Assembly: GCA_052387115.1 (NCBI GenBank)
Contig: JBQTJM010000028.1
Span: 1 to 16,348 of the forward strand
Direction of reading: 5' to 3'
Source of the DNA: JACCXJ01 sp052387115
Lineage (GTDB): Bacteria > Pseudomonadota > Gammaproteobacteria > JACCXJ01
Length of the DNA stretch: 16,348 nt
In this document: piece after piece, positions 7,402 through 14,003 of the stretch
Layout of the letters: every line of letters begins with the position of its first letter
Numbering within the stretch: position 1 is the stretch's first letter
Program-made: the position numbers and the translations under genes
The notes under the pieces: model-generated
Databases searched by the model: none
What the model was told of the DNA's origin: nothing
The model's input: the letters and a program-made list of their open reading frames with translations, nothing else

Positions 7402-7530
7402 AAGGATAGGAGATTCAACGTGGGCGTGCAATCGACCTACTTGGTCGGACGGGCTGGGCCGTGATTTGGCGGTCTGGACGCGTCCGGCGCCGGGGGGAAG
7501 CGCTCAGCGGGCGGCCGGGATGGTTGGCGT
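7402..7530. repeat. Right copy of the ~130-bp direct repeat, at the methyltransferase 5' end
   Basis: This is the second copy of the element at 6106-6235. It starts only about 10 bp before the methyltransferase ATG on the minus strand. It contains two abutting perfect palindromes, GGACGCGTCC (7476-7485) and CCGGCGCCGG (7484-7493), each altered by a single change in the left copy. It therefore probably carries the promoter region of the methylase gene. Confidence 0.8.
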
Positions 7531-8015
7531 CAAGGGGAGTCTTGGGGTTGGTGTCCGGTGCCTGGGCGCGAGTGCGCCGCCTGTGCGAGTCGAGGTGCGG
7601 CGACCGGCAGGAACAGGAGGGAAAGCACCTACCAGCGTGCAGCATCCAACCGTGGATTGGTAGGCAAGATGCTGTCGTTGCGTCCTCGGCGCGCCAGGAG
7701 GGCCAATCCCTGCCCTGGGCCTTTCCGACGCCGCGCGTTCACTCAGGGCGAACGTATCGCCTTCGCGCGTATCGAAGTCCTCGTCCCAGCCGGGAAGACC
7801 GCGGGCGGCGGGGGCGGCGCGCGAGGGTTGGGTGGGCTCGCCCAAGTCGGCGGAAACCCTTGGCGTAATCGTATTTCATGCCTACATCTCCAGACAGATA
7901 TACCGGACTTTCAACTTATTGATTGAAAAGACTAATATCTTGTCCGAAAACCCATGGTTTATTGGACGACCGAAAGCTGGAAACCAAGACCCTAAAGACT
8001 TGGCTATTTTCTCGA
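7531..8015. other. Gene-free stretch with a composition switch at about 7865
   Basis: No coding region is supported here. The GC-rich part has an inverted repeat CCTACCA (7628-7634) / TGGTAGG (7658-7664) and a dispersed-repeat copy at 7677-7720. From about 7865 the sequence becomes abruptly AT-rich and stays so up to about 9660; this looks like the left edge of an acquired island. A plus-strand frame spanning 7832-8068 crosses the switch and resembles no family I know. Confidence 0.5.
7677..7720. repeat. Dispersed repeat, copy A (GTTGCRTCCTCGGCGCGCCA)
   Basis: The 20 bases at 7677-7696 match 10650-10669 at 19 positions. The similarity continues weakly through AGGGCCA, TCCCTG and CCCTGG in both copies. 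Both copies are intergenic and on the same strand. It is probably a short dispersed intergenic repeat of this genome. Confidence 0.55.
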
Positions 8016-8608
8016 TCATGTCCGGTTCACGTTTTCGTGAAGGCGGCAAAAGTGGACTGACAGCTTGAATATGAACAGATAGAAACCTATCTGGCTTAAG
8101 GTGAACACCTTACCATTGCCCCCTTCCGTCTCGAATGCCTTTGCAGGCATTGTGTGTATGTCGTCTAGAAGGGCAATGTGGTCTGTATCAAGACTGCCAC
8201 CAGCAGGGAGGTAAAATAAAGTAGTTATCCGCTGCTCTTTAATGGCGGCGATTTTCTCCCGAATCCTATCTGACTCGATTCCTCTCTGCGTAAGGCTAGC
8301 ACCGTATGCCGAGAGCGGGATTATTGGCGCAAACACGATGTTGATTGGGAGGTCTCGCTCGTTCTCCGGTGCCACATCACAAGTATTAGACAGGATGATA
8401 CACTTATCGAAGCTTTCTCGCCCGTCTGAAAGTTGAAAATTTGCAGCCTTGTCCAGCCGTCCCCTTGCAGCAGGTAGTTTTGGAGTCCCGTTAGGTAGTA
8501 CTGTGTGTCACGGGGAAATTCACGTAACGCCTTTGCAAGGCCCTTTTTCTGTTCTTGGGTCAGATAGTATGGGATTTGATCCCGGATCGACTCAGGAGTG
8601 ATCTCCAT
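8016..8608 (-). pseudogene. Frameshifted third gene of the AT-rich island
   Basis: Two overlapping frames make one plausible protein of about 197 aa. Frame 1 starts at ATG 8608 after AGGGG and reads to TRLQIFNF; frame 2 continues SDGRESFDKCIILSNTCD, then NIVFAPIIPLSAYG, RITTLFYLPAGGS, DHIALLDDIH and LFIFKLSVHFCRLHENVNR, ending at 8016. Restoring one T in the T-run at 8429-8431 fuses them smoothly. This is either a real mutation, a sequencing error, or less likely programmed slippage; no canonical slippery heptamer is present in frame. The Cys in SNTCD and the His/Cys of HFCRLHE are possible conserved positions. No function is recognised. It starts nine bases after the preceding gene, so it belongs to the same operon. 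Confidence 0.6.
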
Positions 8609-8617
8609 AACATTCCC

Positions 8618-8953
8618 CTAAGAGCGCACATAGAGACTCCACCGATTTTCTTCCAACACATCCTCAAATTCTTTTCCAAGAGGCTCCTGCTTTGCTAAAA
8701 GTGTTGCGTAGAACGAGGTCACGGCTCCTTCAAACTCATGAGCGGTATCCTCATATTCGCCGGTGAACGGGTTCGCTAGTTGCCCAAACGTTCTTGAGCT
8801 TTCGTTAATCACGTATGCCGGGTAGTGCGGCGTAGACTGTATGCTCTGTGCTGCAACCCCAGCCGCCAGCAATGGCCCTACGAAAAAGCGGTTCATTATG
8901 GTTGAAGCTCCTGAAAATGTCCCAGATTCTTGCTGGATGAAGTAATTACTCAT
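8618..8953 (-). CDS. Small protein of the AT-rich island, function unknown
   Basis: This 111-aa protein starts with ATG at 8953 and overlaps the end of the TIGR04255-like gene by eight bases. One moderately hydrophobic segment, about residues 19-37 (including FFVGPLLAAGVAA), might contact a membrane or be a buried helix. The C-terminal half is acidic (EYEDTAHEFEGAV and KEFEDVLEENRW). I recognise no family. The tight overlap upstream and nine-base gap downstream indicate a three-gene transcription unit, so its function should be tied to the neighbours. Confidence 0.62.
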   Translation of the reverse strand: MSNYFIQQESGTFSGASTIMNRFFVGPLLAAGVAAQSIQSTPHYPAYVINESSRTFGQLANPFTGEYEDTAHEFEGAVTSFYATLLAKQEPLGKEFEDVLEENRWSLYVRS

Positions 8954-9695
8954 AGATCGGCTCCAAGTATTCGATCGTGCTTTTTCTCAGGCAGTCAAAA
9001 AACATCCTTTTATTGCTTGCATGGATCGCCTCAAGGAGATCAGGTAATTCCTGCTCAAACATCGACAACTCACTCGTTGCTTTGTTGCGGATGCTATCTA
9101 CTTCGACCAGAACACCATTCTGTGTTTTCCCATCAAGTCGGCTAGCGGTAACCGATGCTGCAATCTTCACCAAATGGACAAAGTCATCTCGTGCAACCTC
9201 AATACCGACATTGAACGGCTCAGACCTCAGTATGTGTTTCCCGAGCTTGAGTTCTAAGTTGACTCTTCCGATTTGTTCAGAAATGTCTTTCCCGTCTATA
9301 ACATCCACATATTTGAGACTGTAGCGATCAAGTTTTGCTACGATATTTGCGGTTGCGAGGACTTTGATCATTTCTAGTATCTTGGGTTTGAAGGCCCCCC
9401 ACCCGGGATACGGAAGCTTGCAGGCGAGGCCTAGGTTAGCGTCGCCTACTAGAACTAGGAACCTACCCCAATGCAGCCTAAGCAGAGGCTGGTAACGTAG
9501 GTGCTCGTCAAGCTCCCGCATTTGGCTGGGAATTTCAGAGGCGGGGAGGCGCTCGATCCTTCTATCATCTGCGCTCAATTGCGCAAAGAACAACCCGGTC
9601 AGCACATTTGAGGCGGGTACCGAAGGCGAAAAACGCACTTCGAATACCGCATCAACTAGGGCCGCCCCTACACGGATCCGTCGACAACAACCCAC
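8946..9695 (-). CDS. TIGR04255-family-like protein
   Basis: This is about 249 aa. The N-terminal LVDAVFEVRF, central PYPGWGAFKPKI (95-106) and DRYSLKYVDVI (123-133), and the C-terminal TIEYLEPIYE fit my memory of the sporadically distributed TIGR04255 family, whose biochemistry is not established; no search confirms this. The 5' end is uncertain. No ATG precedes the conserved core, and the only nearby start is GTG at 9695, which lies inside a dispersed hairpin repeat at 9659-9721. The original start may have been replaced when that element arrived, costing only a few residues. The gene is AT-rich relative to the window and is first of a three-gene minus-strand unit. Confidence 0.65.
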   Translation of the reverse strand: MGCCRRIRVGAALVDAVFEVRFSPSVPASNVLTGLFFAQLSADDRRIERLPASEIPSQMRELDEHLRYQPLLRLHWGRFLVLVGDANLGLACKLPYPGWGAFKPKILEMIKVLATANIVAKLDRYSLKYVDVIDGKDISEQIGRVNLELKLGKHILRSEPFNVGIEVARDDFVHLVKIAASVTASRLDGKTQNGVLVEVDSIRNKATSELSMFEQELPDLLEAIHASNKRMFFDCLRKSTIEYLEPIYE

Positions 9696-9721
9696 CGTAG
9701 GGGCAGGCCTCGTGCCTGCCC
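9659..9721. repeat. Dispersed hairpin repeat (CCCCTAC / GTAGGGG)
   Basis: Arms GGGCCGCCCCTAC (9659-9671) and GTAGGGGCAGGCCT (from 9697) face each other. A second perfect stem, GGGCAGGC (9701-9708) and GCCTGCCC (9714-9721), follows. GTAGGGGC-type hairpins are dispersed in many bacterial genomes. This one marks the return to GC-rich sequence and the right edge of the AT-rich island. Confidence 0.6.
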
Positions 9722-9934
9722 GCTGCCGATGAACCCGAGGGAACGCGAGGAGGCCGACCCCTCCGGACGGCGGCGGCATTGTGACGGCACGCCGCCGCCA
9801 AGACAGGCCGGCAGGGCCCGGCAGGGGCGCGGTACCGAGAGATCGGCTATCCTATGGACGAGCGCCCCAGGCCACAGTGCGTCGGCGGGCGGGCCTTGGC
9901 AGAACCAAAACCAAATAGAAGTGGGGAAACCACT

Positions 9935-10567
9935 ATGGACGCGATCAAGAACGTTGTACTCAAGGTACTGAATTTCCTAGCCAACTTCGGTCTGGATCAG
10001 CTCGAGCGAGCGCTCCTGTTCGGGGGCGGGCTGGTCCTCGTGCTCGCGCTGCTCACCGGCTCCATCGAGATGTCTGAGGCCTGGTTCGCCTTCCTGTTCC
10101 GATGGTTGCACGTGGCCTCGGGGGTCATGTGGATCGGGCTCCTGTGGTATTTCAACTTCGTGCAAATCCCCTCGATGCCCCAGATCCCCGATGAGCAGAA
10201 GCCGGCGGTTAGCAAGGTCATCGCCCCGAGGGCCCTGTTCTGGTTCCGTTGGGCGGCGTTGTCCACCATGGTCACCGGGCTCATCCTCGCAATCTTCAAC
10301 GGCTATCTCTTCAGCGCGCTGTTCCTCGGGATTGGCAGCTGGGGCCAGCCGACCTACATCGGCATCGGGATGTGGCTTGGCCTCATCATGGCTTACAACG
10401 TGTGGATGATCATCTGGCCCAATCAGCAAAAGGCGTTGGGCCTGGTGGCGGCAGAGGACGAGGAGAAGAAGGCGGCGGCTCGCACCGCCATGCTCGCCAG
10501 CCGTTTCAACACGATGCTCTCGATCCCCATGCTTTATTTCATGGTGGCGGCGCAGAATTTGAGCTAG
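9935..10567 (+). CDS. Integral membrane protein, urate hydroxylase (PuuD) N-terminal-like
   Basis: This 210-aa protein resembles the membrane domain found at the N-terminus of PuuD-type urate hydroxylases, here without the C-terminal cytochrome c part. Hydrophobic segments lie at about 25-42, 52-77, 104-134, 140-163 and 193-207. The best landmark is RWLHVASGVMWIGLLWYFNF, with H59 in a segment where haem proteins often carry a ligand. Start: ATG at 9935, preceded by GTGGGGA about eight bases upstream; a longer frame from 9854 adds polar residues with no family support. It stands alone on the plus strand and no purine gene is nearby, so urate oxidation cannot be assumed. A haem-binding electron-transfer role is an alternative. 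Confidence 0.7.
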   Translation: MDAIKNVVLKVLNFLANFGLDQLERALLFGGGLVLVLALLTGSIEMSEAWFAFLFRWLHVASGVMWIGLLWYFNFVQIPSMPQIPDEQKPAVSKVIAPRALFWFRWAALSTMVTGLILAIFNGYLFSALFLGIGSWGQPTYIGIGMWLGLIMAYNVWMIIWPNQQKALGLVAAEDEEKKAAARTAMLASRFNTMLSIPMLYFMVAAQNLS

Positions 10568-10581
10568 CCAGTCGCGGGGCG

Positions 10582-10609
10582 GCGGGGGGTGTCCAAGCGA
10601 TCCCCCCGC
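10582..10609 (+). terminator. GC-rich hairpin after the membrane-protein gene
   Basis: A perfect 8-bp stem pairs GCGGGGGG (10582-10589) with CCCCCCGC (10602-10609) across a 12-base loop, starting 15 bases after the stop codon at 10565-10567. There is no T-run behind it. The position argues for a transcript-end structure. Confidence 0.4.
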
Positions 10610-10610
10610 T

Positions 10611-10635
10611 CAGAGCTTGTGGAAAAATCCGCTGC
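10611..10635. repeat. Short dispersed element (CAGAGSTTGTGRAAAAA), copy 1
   Basis: The sequence CAGAGCTTGTGGAAAAATCC resembles CAGAGGTTGTGAAAAAACC at 12139, with only a few differences. Similar GAG-TTGTG-AAAAA blocks recur in intergenic regions of such genomes. The function is unknown. Confidence 0.4.
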
Positions 10636-10649
10636 GCTCGGGATCTCCC

Positions 10650-10693
10650 GTTGCATCCTCGGCGCGCCAAACAGGGCCACTCCCTGGCCCTGG
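10650..10693. repeat. Dispersed repeat, copy B (GTTGCRTCCTCGGCGCGCCA)
   Basis: This is the second copy of the element at 7677-7720; the first 20 bases differ at one position. It lies within the intergenic region downstream of the membrane-protein gene. Confidence 0.55.
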
Positions 10694-10925
10694 CTTCCCG
10701 GCGGTGCTCAGAATCCTCGTGTATCGCAATACACTCCGGGTCCTGCGCTCCGGCGGAACCGCAGAACAGAGTGGGCGCACCATGCAGCAGAAGATCATCA
10801 TTGCCTCACAGCTCAAACTCGTGATCATGCAGCAGTTGACGGCAATGAATGTAGCCCCTCTTCCCGACTCTTGGCGGCCTCGGCAGATCGCGCGGAGCGG
10901 CCGGCCCCGACCCTGCCACCCGGAA

Positions 10926-11411
10926 TTACTGCGTATTCGTCGCGCGGCACAGCAGGGCGACGGCGTGAGCCGCGATACCCTCCTCGCGCCCGGCGAAACC
11001 CATGCCCTCCGTCGTGGTCCCCTTGATGTTGACCTGTCCCGGATCGACCCGGAGATCCGCGGCGAGATTCTCGCGCATGGCGCCGAAATAAGGTGTGAGC
11101 TTGGGTTTTTGCGCGACCACCGTGGCATCGACGTTGGCGATCTGGAAACCGAGCGCTTCGATGAGGCCGAGCGTGCGGCGCAGGAGGATGCGGCTGTCGA
11201 TCCCCGAGAGCGCCGACTGGGAATCGGGGAAATGCCGGCCGATGTCGCCCAGGCCCGCGGCTCCCAAGAGTGCATCGCAGACCGCATGGATGAGGGCATC
11301 GCCGTCGGAATGGGCAAGGAGCCCGCGCTCATGGGGGATCGTCACACCGCCGAGCACCAGGCGCCGGCCCGCTACCAAACGGTGGGCGTCGTAACCGTGG
11401 CCGATGCGCAT
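10926..11411 (-). CDS. ispF: 2-C-methyl-D-erythritol 2,4-cyclodiphosphate synthase
   Basis: This is the fifth enzyme of the MEP isoprenoid pathway; it cyclises CDP-methylerythritol 2-phosphate with release of CMP. The 161-aa product opens MRIGHGYDAHRL. Zn ligands D8, H10 and H42 fall at the same numbers as in the E. coli enzyme. AHSDGDALIHAVCDALLGA, DIGRHFPD, and the C-terminal INIKGTTTEGMGFAGR-type segment (VNIKGTTTEGMGF) are all present. Two adjacent ATG codons, 11414 and 11411, overlap the ispD stop; 11411 is chosen because it matches family numbering, and 11414 would give an ATGA coupling. ispD lies directly upstream, the usual pairing. Confidence 0.96.
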   Translation of the reverse strand: MRIGHGYDAHRLVAGRRLVLGGVTIPHERGLLAHSDGDALIHAVCDALLGAAGLGDIGRHFPDSQSALSGIDSRILLRRTLGLIEALGFQIANVDATVVAQKPKLTPYFGAMRENLAADLRVDPGQVNIKGTTTEGMGFAGREEGIAAHAVALLCRATNTQ

Positions 11412-12124
11412 CATTCCTGGTCCTGGGAGCCCTGGTCCTGGGAGCACAGGTACAGGGCGGCACGCGCCAGATCCTCGGGGCGGGTGATCTTGATGTTGCC
11501 GGCATGTCCCTCGACCAACCGGGGTGCGAGGCCCATGCGTTCGATCGCCTGCGACTCGTCCGTGACCACGCCGCCGCCCGCCGCCGCCTGTTCCAAGGCC
11601 TCGATCAAGGCGCCGAGCCGAAACATCTGCGGCGTCTGCGCCTGCCACAGGCCATCGCGCGTTACGGTGCCCTGCACCTCACCCGCGGACCCCGCGCGCT
11701 TCAGGGTGTCTGCTACCGGCACGGCCAGGAGACCGCCGACCGGATGGTCCCATAGCGCCAGGATCAGGCGATCGAGGTCCGCTCGCCTCAAGCACGGCCG
11801 CGCGGCGTCGTGTACCAGTACCCAGTCGTCTCCATCGCCGTGGTTGGCGAGTGTACCGAGCGCCGCGAGCACCGAGTCGCAGCGCAGGGCGCCACCGCTC
11901 GTGACCCAGAGGGGCGCACGGCAGCGGACCTCCATCCCCGGCCAGTAGGGATCGCCGGGGGCCAGGGCCACCACCACCCCGCTCACCTTGGGGTGATCGC
12001 CGAGCCGCTTCAGGCCGTGCGCGAGAACCGGGACCCCGCACAGGGGAAGGTATTGTTTCGGGACATCCGCACCCATGCGTGCGCCGACACCAGCGGCCGG
12101 GATCGCCGCCCAGGCCCTGCGCAT
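11411..12124 (-). CDS. ispD: 2-C-methyl-D-erythritol 4-phosphate cytidylyltransferase
   Basis: This is the third step of the MEP pathway; it transfers CMP from CTP to methylerythritol 4-phosphate. The 237-aa protein has the nucleotide-binding loop PAAGVGARMGADVPKQYL (R16 and K23 as catalytic pair), LVHDAARPC, AVPVADTLKR, R156 in TVTRDGLWQAQTPQMF, and VVTDESQAIERMG ending with NIKITRPEDL (K212). The C-terminus has a duplicated pentapeptide, SQDQG-SQDQE, from a perfect 15-bp tandem repeat. ATG at 12124 starts it, separated from ftsB by a 44-base gap with a hairpin. It overlaps ispF. Confidence 0.96.
   Translation of the reverse strand: MRRAWAAIPAAGVGARMGADVPKQYLPLCGVPVLAHGLKRLGDHPKVSGVVVALAPGDPYWPGMEVRCRAPLWVTSGGALRCDSVLAALGTLANHGDGDDWVLVHDAARPCLRRADLDRLILALWDHPVGGLLAVPVADTLKRAGSAGEVQGTVTRDGLWQAQTPQMFRLGALIEALEQAAAGGGVVTDESQAIERMGLAPRLVEGHAGNIKITRPEDLARAALYLCSQDQGSQDQE
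11416..11445. repeat. Perfect 15-bp tandem duplication at the ispD 3' end
   Basis: The unit CCTGGTCCTGGGAGC occurs twice back to back. On the minus strand it encodes the duplicated SQDQ pentapeptide at the IspD C-terminus and places AGGACC-type sequences just before the ispF start, so it could affect ispF translation. Confidence 0.7.
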
Positions 12125-12140
12125 TTACTTCGCAGCCTCA

Positions 12141-12178
12141 GAGGTTGTGAAAAAACCTACTGGTTTCTTCACGGCCTC
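12141..12178 (-). promoter_or_regulatory. Long imperfect hairpin between ftsB and ispD
   Basis: The core arms GTGAAAAAACC (12147-12157) and GGTTTCTTCAC (12162-12172) pair with one mismatch around a TACT loop, and GAGG/CCTC extends the stem beyond two more mismatches. It begins within the last codons of ftsB. On the minus-strand transcript the second arm carries a run of six U. It could act as an attenuator or processing site inside the operon. The left arm belongs to the element also seen at 10611. Confidence 0.4.
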
Positions 12179-12528
12179 TCGGCGGGCACTTCGATGATCT
12201 GGTAGAACACCTCGTCCTCCCGGATCATGCCCATCTCGGTCCGGGCCCGCTCCTCGATGGCCTGAAGCCCCGACTTGAGATCGGCGACCTCGGCCTCCAG
12301 GACGCGATTGCGCTCGCGGAGGCGCCGGTTTTCGAGCGACTGGGCATCGCGTGCGGAATGAAGCTCAGCGAGATCGCCTATTCCCCCTCGGCCATACCAC
12401 AATCGATATTGCAACGCGGCCAGGAGGACGGCCAGGAACGCGATGAGGATCGTGGTGAAGAGGGTACCCCGGCGCGCGAGCCGGACGCTCGGCGGCGCAG
12501 GCGCGATCGCTCTCGCCTTTAGCGACAT
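12169..12528 (-). CDS. ftsB: Cell division protein FtsB (divisome coiled coil)
   Basis: FtsB joins FtsL and FtsQ in the divisome and relays activation to septal peptidoglycan synthesis. The 119-aa protein has one membrane helix (about 22-44: TLFTTILIAFLAVLLAAL) followed by the family signature QYRLWYGRGGIGDL, then a coiled coil (about 53-95) and EERARTEMGMIREDEVFYQ. It carries about 20 more N-terminal cytoplasmic residues than the short classical form. The start is ATG at 12528, four bases after the eno stop; an in-frame start at 12558 would overlap eno by 26 bases. The eno-ftsB-ispD order is a gammaproteobacterial hallmark. Confidence 0.93.
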   Translation of the reverse strand: MSLKARAIAPAPPSVRLARRGTLFTTILIAFLAVLLAALQYRLWYGRGGIGDLAELHSARDAQSLENRRLRERNRVLEAEVADLKSGLQAIEERARTEMGMIREDEVFYQIIEVPAERP

Positions 12529-12532
12529 GCCG

Positions 12533-13819
12533 CTATCCGACAAGGTGTTGGAACGCACGGCGCCCGGGATAAGACGCCTGCGCCCCGACCTCCTCTTCGA
12601 TCACGATCAAGCGATTGTATTTCGCGACCCGATCGGAGCGCGACAGCGATCCAGTCTTGATCTGGCCGCACGAGGTGGCGACCGCCAGATCGGCAATGGT
12701 GGTGTCCTCGGTCTCCCCGGAGCGGTGCGAGACCACGGCCGTGTAGCCCGCCTCGCGCGCCATGCGCATCGCGGCCAGGGTTTCGCTCAAGGTCCCGATC
12801 TGGTTGACCTTGATGAGGATCGAGTTGCCGATCCCGCGCTCGATGCCCTGTTTCAGGATCGCGGTGTTGGTGACGAAGAGGTCGTCGCCGACCAGTTGGA
12901 CCTGATTTCCCAGACGCTCGGTCAGGAGCCGCCATCCCTCCCAGTCGTTCTGGTCCATGCCGTCCTCGATGGTGATGATGGGATAGCGTTCCACCCACTT
13001 TGCGAGCAACTCGGCGAGCTCCGCGCTCGTGAGCTCCCGGCCCTCCGAGGCCAGCCGGTAGCGTCCCTCCCGGAAGAGCTCCGAGCTCGCGACATCGAGG
13101 CCCAGGAACACATCCTCGCCGGCACGATAACCGGCACGCCCGATGGCCTCCAGGATCACCTCGACCGCCGCCTCGTTCGAGGGCAGATCCGGCGCGAAAC
13201 CGCCCTCGTCTCCGACCGCGGTGTTGAGCCCGCGCCCGCGCAGCACGTCGCGCAGGGCGTGGAACACCTCGGCGCCGTAGCGGACGGCGTCGCAGAGGCT
13301 CGGGGCGCCGAGCGGCACGATCATGAACTCCTGAAAGTCCACGTTGTTGTCCGCATGCGCCCCCCCGTTGATGATGTTCATCATGGGGACCGGCAACGTG
13401 AAGGGCCCGTCGCCGCCCAGGTGACGATAGAGCGGCACGCCGCTCTCCGCGGCCGCGGCGCGGGCCGCGGCCATCGACACGCCGAGGATGGCGTTGGCCC
13501 CGAGCCGTCCCTTGCCGGCCGTGCCGTCCAGCCCGCACATTAGCTCGTCGAGCTTGGCCTGGGCGTCGACCTCCTGCCCGACGAGCGCGCCCTGGATCTC
13601 GCCATTCACATGCGAGACGGCCTTCTGCACCCCCTTGCCGCGATAGCGCTTGGGGTCCCCGTCACGCAGCTCGATGGCCTCACGCTCGCCTGTGGACGCC
13701 CCCGAGGGCACCGCGGCGATACCGACGGCCCCCGACCGGGTCACGACCTCCACCTGGACGGTAGGATTGCCCCGGGAGTCCAGGATCTCGCGGCCGTGGA
13801 TGGATTGGATGCTCGACAT
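12533..13819 (-). CDS. eno: Enolase (phosphopyruvate hydratase)
   Basis: This glycolytic enzyme interconverts 2-phosphoglycerate and phosphoenolpyruvate, and it also scaffolds the RNA degradosome in many gammaproteobacteria. The 428-aa protein is full length. Visible sites: SGASTGEREA loop (39-48), E205 in VGDEGGFAP, metal ligands D242, E285 and D312, the signature LIKVNQIGTLSE with base K337, SHRSGETED (364-372), and K388. Start: ATG at 13819, preceded by GAAGAGGG; a GTG four codons upstream (13831) would add only MEEG. kdsA and pyrG, often found upstream, are absent from this locus, which instead has a nuclease-like gene. Confidence 0.98.
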   Translation of the reverse strand: MSSIQSIHGREILDSRGNPTVQVEVVTRSGAVGIAAVPSGASTGEREAIELRDGDPKRYRGKGVQKAVSHVNGEIQGALVGQEVDAQAKLDELMCGLDGTAGKGRLGANAILGVSMAAARAAAAESGVPLYRHLGGDGPFTLPVPMMNIINGGAHADNNVDFQEFMIVPLGAPSLCDAVRYGAEVFHALRDVLRGRGLNTAVGDEGGFAPDLPSNEAAVEVILEAIGRAGYRAGEDVFLGLDVASSELFREGRYRLASEGRELTSAELAELLAKWVERYPIITIEDGMDQNDWEGWRLLTERLGNQVQLVGDDLFVTNTAILKQGIERGIGNSILIKVNQIGTLSETLAAMRMAREAGYTAVVSHRSGETEDTTIADLAVATSCGQIKTGSLSRSDRVAKYNRLIVIEEEVGAQASYPGRRAFQHLVG

Positions 13820-13849
13820 GCCCTCTTCCACCGGAGATCCCCTCGGATC

Positions 13850-13870
13850 CCCTCTCCCACCGGGAGAGGG
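13850..13870. repeat. Perfect hairpin in the eno leader (CCCTCTCCC / GGGAGAGGG)
   Basis: A 9-bp perfect stem with an ACC loop is followed by GTGAGGGG. This is a dispersed intergenic motif seen in many proteobacterial genomes. It sits about 30 bp upstream of eno, where it could end transcription from the gene ending at 14004 or form a leader structure. The rest of 13820-14003 shows nothing recognisable. Confidence 0.55.
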
Positions 13871-14003
13871 CTACGGTGAGGGGATCAAAAAATTTCGATT
13901 CGTGACCGTGCAGCGCATATCATAACGATGGGAGGTCCCGAACAGAACTACCCGGCCACGCGAGTCTGTTCGCTTGCCGCCTCCGGGTCCTGCAACGTCG
14001 GGC

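Larger units (their letters stand above)
10568..10925. other. Intergenic stretch between convergent genes, repeat-rich
   Basis: No gene is supported in these 358 bases, which separate the convergent membrane-protein and ispF genes. It holds the hairpin at 10582-10609, an element at 10611-10635 resembling 12139-12163, and dispersed-repeat copy B (from 10650). The rest shows nothing recognisable; frames crossing it are shadows. Confidence 0.6.

Noticed and set aside
8026..8041. TTCACG-TTTT-CGTGAA hairpin as island terminator
   Set aside because: It lies inside the last codons of the gene, and the minus-strand transcript has no U-tract after it.
7832..8068. Plus-strand 78-codon frame at the island's left edge
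   Set aside because: It crosses the composition boundary, overlaps the end of the third island gene and resembles no family.
10617..11948. Very long plus-strand reading frame opposite ispF/ispD
   Set aside because: It is a high-GC antisense shadow; the minus-strand frames carry all IspF and IspD motifs.
12443..13543. 366-codon plus-strand frame opposite eno
   Set aside because: Shadow of enolase, whose catalytic residues are all present on the minus strand.
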